Shown piece after piece: positions 57,785-64,000 of a DNA stretch of 64,000 bases. The notes beneath the pieces are model-generated. The model had not been told where the DNA came from, did no database searches, and saw only the letters and a program-made list of their open reading frames with translations. Origin of the DNA: Callorhinus ursinus (Eukaryota > Chordata > Mammalia > Carnivora > Otariidae); the NCBI RefSeq assembly GCF_003265705.1, contig NW_020312966.1, positions 23,067,750 to 23,131,749 on the forward strand, given 5' to 3'. Position numbers and translations under genes: made by a program. How positions within the stretch are numbered: position 1 is the first letter of the stretch; each line of letters opens with the position of its first letter.

Positions 57785-57975
57785 CAGCAGAATGTATTAG
57801 ATGTAACTGAAAGTCCATTGACTTGGAACAAGGCCCAGTCCTGCCACATATTAGTTATGTGACTGTCACCAATGGGTTCCCACTTTCTTATTTTTTAATT
57901 TGTTAAATTATGGAATAAGATTTAACTAGATGATTTCTGTGGTCCGAGTTTACTCTATGATTCTATCATCTCTAT
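57785..57975 (+). repeat. MIR3-type SINE relic
   Basis: gaaagtccattgacttggaa, ccagtcctgccacatattag, ttatgtgactgtcaccaatg, then aactagatgatttctgtggt and tactctatgattctatcatc, the ending typical of MIR3-like copies. Confidence 0.72.
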
Positions 57976-60900
57976 AACAAATATATATATTTGAATATGG
58001 GGGAAACTAAAGTAAGCCCTAGCTTAGAAGTAATCCTCAAAGTCTGATTCCTAAATTAGAGATATTTCATGAGCTAGTTAGCAAAGTTATAAAAATTGTG
58101 AATTTTTATAGTGACCATCTACATCTGTACATTAACCAATAAAATCATCTCATAATCTTAAGACAATTATTGGCAGTGACTCAAGCAAAAGTTAAAAAGT
58201 TAAAAAGATATTTTCTCTTAATAGAGCAGAAGCACATTGATTTGGAGGTTTGGAGGGTCTGTGGTATCACAGTCCCTAAATGGAATGAATTTGTGAGATC
58301 TCTCTGTTCATGGGTAAGATGACACATTACATCCCTCCTGATTGGTAATAATCAGTGATCTTTAACTATGCCATCCAATATGTCAAGGTCTCACCAGCCC
58401 ATCAGTAGAAATCAGGACACATTGATAATCCACATGTATTTGTTCTTTGCTTTACCTGTTCATGTGCGAACTTCTTAGATTTGAAAATCTTCAACTCAAA
58501 AAACATTTCTCCATGGTCCCTGGGATTTTTCTATCCAAATTCACACCTTTCTAAGTTTCACCCTTGTGATTTCTTTTTACTCCCTTTCACAGTTCTGCTT
58601 AACTCCTTAAATTCCTAGAATTTTACACATCTTAGCATGCTCTACCTTACCTCCTGCCCCTAGTCTGTACCTCTTTAGGAATGGTGCTGAATATTTGCCT
58701 TGCCAGCCACTCCAATAAGCCAGTGTCCTAAACACTCTCCATTCTGTTTGCCCAGTTGCCTCCGTTTAGCAGCTCTTTACATTGTGAATGCCAAACCTCA
58801 AATGTGGCGGCAAAAGTTGTGCTGTATTCTCATGAGATGAAATAGAGAAAAACTGACAACTCCAGGAAATGAAATTTGGATCAAACCATCACTGCTTGAA
58901 ACTAATTCCCTAGAGTTGAGTAGGAACAATGATTTATCTTTATCACTTGCACATAAAACATGAAACTGAAAAGAAAAGCAACTAAAAAAAAAAAAAGGAA
59001 ACAGATCGATGATAGACCTTTGAACCAATAATTTAACACCTCTAAGAATGTTGTAAAATGGAGACTCCTAGATAATTATGAAAATAATCATGGGCACATT
59101 TAGAGGGTCACCGATTCCCCGCCCCCCCCACCTGCTGTCTTTTGGGATAACCAAACAGTGCAACTAAGTTGGTCCTGAAAGCGAGTTGTCACAGAGTTAG
59201 CTGATGAGTCACTTTCATGGCTGCCAATTATGTTTTGATTAGCTTTTCTCTATTGCTAAAATCTGCATTTTGAGTTCTGCCTCCTCAAATTGGAATTCAA
59301 AATTCAAATGCTGTGCCTTGCTTTTTTTTTCCTGGGGGAAGGTGGGGAACCCCCAATCAAAATCCTCCACAAAAGATTTTGACTTTGAAGTGAATGATAT
59401 GTAGAAGTAGACTCGATGTAGACATTTAATCTTACTTGTACAGATGGCAAAGAGATACTACCTTTTGAGAACAACTATAGTTGCAAGGTTGAATCTCTGA
59501 TGTTTGGCAGAAGCAGTTGCAATAAAGGTGAACTCCTGCCATTTGGGTTTTTTACTGGTGGCTATGGCAATGGTGGCTGTTTTTCTGCAGATCTGGGGCC
59601 TTCTTCCTAGACTTGTAACCACAAATCAATTTCTTCAGTGCCTCTCCCTCATCACCAATGATTTTGGTAGCTACTGAATATATTCCAGTAAGAAATGACT
59701 CTGCCTCTATTACCCTGAGCAGTTCCTGGTGTTTGCAGTGAAGAATACTGATCAACCAAAGTCATTTGTGGCAGCTAAAAATTAAAGAAAAAGGTTTACA
59801 TGGAGGAAGACATAGTGTCTGAACCACTAACAGCAATTCTACTAAGTTCATAGAACTATCAGGAAAAGAACTTACCAGACCTCTCTAGATAGCACAGTCT
59901 CACACCACTTACTACCACAAATTCACAAGTATTCAAGATGAATTTTAAGCACAGAACAAAACAAACAGAAAAAAAAAAAAACCCGAGATTTAAAAACAAT
60001 AAACTTTTAACAAGGAATTAAAGTTTTGTGATGTTGCTGTTAATTTGAACTCATATATGTGAGGTTATCACTGCCCTAGAGAAGTCAATATAACTAAAGG
60101 AATGATCTCCAAATCTATGCCTTTGACAACACATTTCTGCATTAAAAAAAAATTCTTTTTTATATATGGTCCATTTACTTACATTAATTCATGCTTAATT
60201 AAGAGTATTCTTTAATGTCTCACAACTTCAGCTGAAAATACAGCCATTTTATTTTAATATACCACTTGATTATTATCTCTCTCAAAATATGGTTGACAAC
60301 AGGAAAAAATATATATCAGAAAAGATATGAACTTTAAAGAGTACAATGGAACTATTACGTACCAAGAGTTATACATTTTACATTTGATATTACGCCCTAA
60401 GATTATTTTTTGTTTTAAGCAATAAAACAGTAAGGATAAATATAGTTAGTTCATGGTCAGTAAGGGTTTCAAGCCTAAATTGCAACTGTCTCTGATACTT
60501 TAAAACTCCTTGTTGAATGATAAGACAAATTTAAGAGTGTAAGAAGGCTGAGGCAGATAGAACTTGCAATATGTAATGCCAGCATTAAAGCTGTATAAAG
60601 AAAAAGCCCCACGAAGCTGAGTAGAGTTCCCCATTGAGTCTGTTGCTGAATACGAGGCTGCAGAAGCACAGAGTAAACTGTATATACAGCCACAAAAAGG
60701 ATTGATGAGTTGTGAGCTGGACCGTTCCCAGAGTCACACAGATCCAAAATATATTTGAGTTCCAACAAGCCAGAGTGGCATCTTCTTTAATACACAGAAC
60801 ATCCAACACAATCAACTAAGAAGTCATGTCTTGGTAATGAGTCTCAGCTAGCCCTAGAGTAAAGCTTATCCCAAACCTACCCTGAGAGAGATTAAAAACA

Positions 60901-60984
60901 CTCCTGCAAATGATCAAACTGATTCTCAAGTAACTTAACTAACTTCTAAAACAAAAGCTAATGATCTCTAATAGAATAAATTGG
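57976..60984. other. Unassigned sequence
   Basis: About 3 kb with no confident element or gene. Contains poly-A runs at 58985-58997 and 59973-59984 and a C-run at 59121-59129. The minus frame ending at 59552 (67 codons, no ATG at its upstream limit) and the minus frame 60475-60768 have no recognised domain. Confidence 0.35.
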
Positions 60985-61413
60985 CTTAGTTTGCTAGGGC
61001 TGTGATAACAAATTACTACAAACTAATGTAGATGGCTTGAATAACCAAAATACATTGCTTTACTTTTCTGGAGCCTTTAAGTCCTAGAGCAGGGTGTTGG
61101 CAGACTTCGTTCCTTCTAAGGGCTGTGAGGGAAGGATCTGTTCCAGAACTCTTTCCTAAACTTGTAGATGGTCATCTTCATGCTGACATGATGTTCTATA
61201 TATGTGCCTGGATCTGAATTTCCTCCTTTAATAAAGACAAGAGTCATACTGAATTAGGGATCTCTTCTACTCCAGCATGACCTCATCTTAACTTATGTAA
61301 TTACATCTGCAATGACCCTATTTCCAAGTAAGGTCACCCTCAGAAGTACTTGGCATTAAGACCTCAACATATGAATTTGGGGGAGGTAGGCCCACAATTC
61401 AATCCATAACATA
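60985..61413 (-). mobile_element. MLT1-type LTR, antisense
   Basis: Reverse-complement order: tagtttgctagggctgtgat, aacaaattactacaaactaa, cttcgttccttctaagggct, tgacctcatcttaacttatg, aatgaccctatttccaagta, acctcaacatatgaatttgg and ccacaattcaatccataaca. A solo LTR. Confidence 0.82.
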
Positions 61414-61429
61414 CATCAAACCCCAGCAA

Positions 61430-63330
61430 TCAAATAAGTACATAATTCCAGCATCAAAACCCAAAAACAAAATTCCCCAGGTGAAAACAAAGCAGGAAAA
61501 TCTAATCCATAAGCAGAAGATATATAAGTTAATAGAAACAGAAGCAGAGAAATGTAGACAAGAATTGTGGAAAAGCTATTATAAAGTTTTCCTGAATTTA
61601 AAATAAACCATCACCTCAAAAAGAAATGGAAATTATGAATAAGGTACCAAATGGAACTCTACAATTGAAGAACAAATATATTAAATGAAAAAATTCACCG
61701 GATGAAGTTAATAACATTAGACATGACAGAAGATCAAGATGTACAAAGACACAGCAACAGAAACTATCAAAATGAATCATAGGGAGAAAAATACAGTGAC
61801 CTGCAGGACAAACCACGCAGTCTGATATATGTATAATTGGAGTCCCAGGAGGAGAAAAGAGAGACAGGTAGGAAGAAAACAGCATTTGAAGAATTTATGG
61901 CTGAAAAATTTGGAAATATGATAAAACCCATAAATCAGCAGATCTGAAGCTCAACAGAGCATAATAATATCATGCTGAAACATATCATGACAAACTTTCT
62001 AAAAAACAGCGATAAAGAGTAAATCTTGAAAGACTGCAAGGGGGCAAAGAGGAGTGACATTTATGCAGAAGACCAAAAATAAGACTAACTGCAGACTTGA
62101 CGTCGGCAAATATGCACACCAGAAAGCAATGGGGTGGCAGTTCAAAGTGCTACAAGCAGGGGTGGAAAAGCCCCATAACATGGAATTTAATATTCAGCAA
62201 AAGATATCTTTCAAAACTTCAAGGAAAATACAGATTTTACAGAAAAATAAAAGTTCGAGAGCTGAGAGAATTTACTGCCAGAATACCCCGATGAGAGCAC
62301 TGAAGAAACTTCTTGAGGTAGATGAAGTATGATATCAGAAAGTAGCTTGGGTCTATGTGAGGAAATAAAGAGTTCCAGAAATGTTAAAAAATAAAAAGAA
62401 ATATAAAATACTCTTTCCTTATTTTAATTCTCTAAAATAGAACCAAGTGTCTAAAAAATATAACTATTAAGGGCCTTATACATATGTACAACTAAAATGT
62501 AGACAAAAATAAGACAAAGGATGGGGAGTGAAAGTACAACATTGTAAGGTCCTTACATTATACAAGAAGGTATTATGTGATTTGTAGGCAGACTGTGATA
62601 AGTTAGAGATATATATTATAAATGTAAGAGCCAACACTAAAAGGGGAACAGCTAATAAGCCAACAGTGGTGATAAGGTGGAATACTAAAAAAGTGGTTAA
62701 AATAAGAGAAAGACAGAAAAAAAGGAACAAAGAACACATGGGATAATCAGGAAGCAAATAGCAAAGTGGTAGACATAATAGCAACCATACTGACAATAAA
62801 ATTAAATATAAATGTTTAAACATTCCAATACAAAAGCAGAGTAGGTTAGATTGATTTTTTCCAAGCCTATCTATAATAACACATTTTAAATATAAAGACA
62901 AAGGTAGGTTAAAATAGTGAAAAAAGTTATACTATGCAAACAATAATCCTAACAAAGATGAAGTGACAATATTAATATCAGGCAAAGAATACTTCAGAAC
63001 TAGGACTATTATCAGGCTTAATTTGTTACAAGACATAACAGTCTTAACAGGGCATGTGTTTAACAAAAGAGCTTCAAAGTAATGAAACAAAAACTGATAG
63101 AACTGACTGAAGAAATAGACAAATCCATAGTTATAATTGGACTTCAACACTTCTCTCTGACTAATTGATAGAAAAGCAGGCAGAATATCAGTAAGAAAAT
63201 AGAGACCCAAATAATATCAAACAGATTTACCAACAGACATTTGTGAAATCATACCCATAACAATAGTAATTACATATTTTTTCAAGTGTACATGGAATAT
63301 TTCCTAAAAGTTTCTAAAGTTAAAAATAAA
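61430..63330 (+). mobile_element. Old L1, ORF1 through linker to ORF2 endonuclease region
   Basis: Plus-strand text in L1M order: attggagtcccaggaggaga, agaccaaaaataagactaac, agcaaaagatatctttcaaa, gagctgagagaatttactgc, aggtagatgaagtatgatat (end of ORF1), tagactgtgataagtt-like linker at 62583-62604, gctaataagccaacagtggt, then ORF2: aatattaatatcaggcaaag, caaatccatagttataattg and ttttcaagtgtacatggaat. Frames are broken throughout, so the minus frame 62476-62901 and other long frames here are incidental. Confidence 0.85.
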
Positions 63331-63394
63331 ATGAATTATACAGTGACCCCAGAAATGAGAAAAGGAACAATAACATGAAATAAGTAGAGTAGAA

Positions 63395-63475
63395 AAATTT
63401 TTATATGTAAATATTTTATGTAAAATCATATAATATATAATTAATATAAAATACACATTTTATATAAAATAACAT
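63395..63475. repeat. AT-rich low-complexity tract
   Basis: Nearly pure A/T (ataatatataattaatataa and similar), inside or beside the L1 relic. Confidence 0.8.
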
Positions 63476-63617
63476 TTAGCAAAACATTGGTTTGATAATT
63501 AAACTGAATAGCATCTTTGAAATGCCCTCAACATAAAGGGGTTAGCAAAAACAAGAAAGAGAGAATGAAGGCAGACAATGAAAAGACAAACAAAAATTAA
63601 GAATGAGTTAATAACCT

Positions 63618-64000
63618 AATGATACTATATATAAAAAACCCTACAGACTCCACCAAAAAAACTGCTAGAACTGATAAATGAATTCAGTAAAGTTGCAGTG
63701 TAAAAAATCAATGTACAGGAATCTATTGCATTCCTTTTTTTAAAAAATATTTATTTATTTGAGAGACAGAGAGAGAGAAATCACAAGTGGGGGCTGGGGG
63801 GCAGAGGGAGAGGAGAGGGAGAAGCAGACTCCCAGCTGAGCAAGGAGTCTGACATAGGGTTCCATCCCAGGACCCTGAGATCATGACCTGAGCTGAAGGA
63901 AACTTAACCAACTAGGCCACCCAGGTGCCCCTGTTGCATTTCTACATACCAATAAGAGAAATTAAGAAAACAATCCCACTTATAACTGCACCAAAAATAA
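63618..64000 (+). mobile_element. Old L1 ORF2 reverse-transcriptase fragment, split by a SINE
   Basis: ccctacagactccaccaaaa, agaactgataaatgaattca and agttgcagtgtaaaaaatca before the SINE; gagaaattaagaaaacaatc and ccacttataactgcacc after it. This is L1 ORF2 sequence from the reverse-transcriptase domain, probably the same element as 61430-63330 with about 1 kb of ORF2 lost between. It continues past the window edge. Confidence 0.85.
63736..63930 (-). mobile_element. Can-SINE inside the L1 ORF2 fragment
   Basis: Minus-strand copy: aaaaaatatttatttatttg, gaagcagactcccagctgag, gaccctgagatcatgacctg, actaggccacccaggtgccc. Target-site duplication ct(a/g)ttgcatt(c/t)ct at 63723-63735 and 63931-63943, 13 bp with two mismatches. 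The 62-codon minus frame here is the SINE. Confidence 0.95.

Noticed and set aside
59552..59755. 67-codon minus-strand frame with a plausible upstream splice acceptor (tttaatttttag)
   Set aside because: It has no ATG at its upstream limit, no known domain, and the frame joined to the acceptor position differs; support is too weak to call an exon.
1..64000. CRISPR arrays, operons, ribosome binding sites, riboswitches, prophage or plasmid features
   Set aside because: The window is mammalian nuclear DNA; spaced direct repeats of CRISPR type and bacterial gene structure are absent.

Overview
This window is nuclear DNA of a placental mammal, most likely a carnivoran. At least fifteen tRNA-Lys-derived Can-SINE copies (head reading cctgggtggctcagt, CT-rich middle, AATAAA-bearing A-rich tail) are scattered through it, and this SINE family is confined to Carnivora. 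The copies do not carry the dog-specific or cat-specific SINE body I would expect, and the young L1 3' ends are of the type seen in bears, seals and mustelids, so an arctoid (non-dog caniform) is my best inference. A run of exactly 100 N at 32180-32279 shows a scaffolded draft assembly.

I find no convincing protein-coding gene, exon, tRNA, rRNA, CRISPR array or bacterial-type feature. The longest open frames (162, 161 and 147 codons) lie on a SINE, an L2 and an L1 respectively. The window reads as intergenic or deep-intronic sequence, AT-rich, filled with repeats of several ages.

Layout. 0-10 kb: a recent 192-bp tandem duplication, MIR and L2 relics, an old L1 3' end (3.2-3.6 kb), a MaLR-type LTR (6.6-6.9 kb) and an old L1 5' part (8.6-9.6 kb). 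10-16 kb: a young L1 nested in a Can-SINE with both target-site duplications intact, a MaLR LTR split by a SINE, an antisense ERVL provirus remnant (12.35-14.35 kb, with a probable LTR to 14.86 kb), and an old L1 3' end. 16-28 kb: long stretches of apparently unique sequence (16.5-17.4, 19.0-19.6, 21.6-22.7 kb) that may contain conserved regulatory DNA, interrupted by seven Can-SINEs. 28.8-34.3 kb: a deeply nested block, in which an old antisense L1 is split by a second antisense L1, which holds an ERVL-type LTR, which holds a SINE; a young sense L1 containing the assembly gap, and another SINE, add to it. 34-46 kb: mainly unassigned DNA with MIRs, two LTRs, a TA-flanked DNA transposon relic, an L2 and an L1 tail. 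46.9-48.2 kb: a GC-richer block I cannot assign. 48-61 kb: MIR/L2 relics and unassigned DNA. 61-64 kb: an antisense MLT1-type LTR followed by a sense old L1 (ORF1 to ORF2) interrupted by a SINE.

The elements do not form a pathway. The interest lies in insertion history: target-site duplications can be read for thirteen of the fifteen SINE copies and for three L1 insertions, giving a relative order of events. I did not find an undescribed biological system. The best leads are the nested insertions, an extremely short L1 tail insertion, two exact non-tandem duplications, a predictable gap length and the unassigned GC-rich block.
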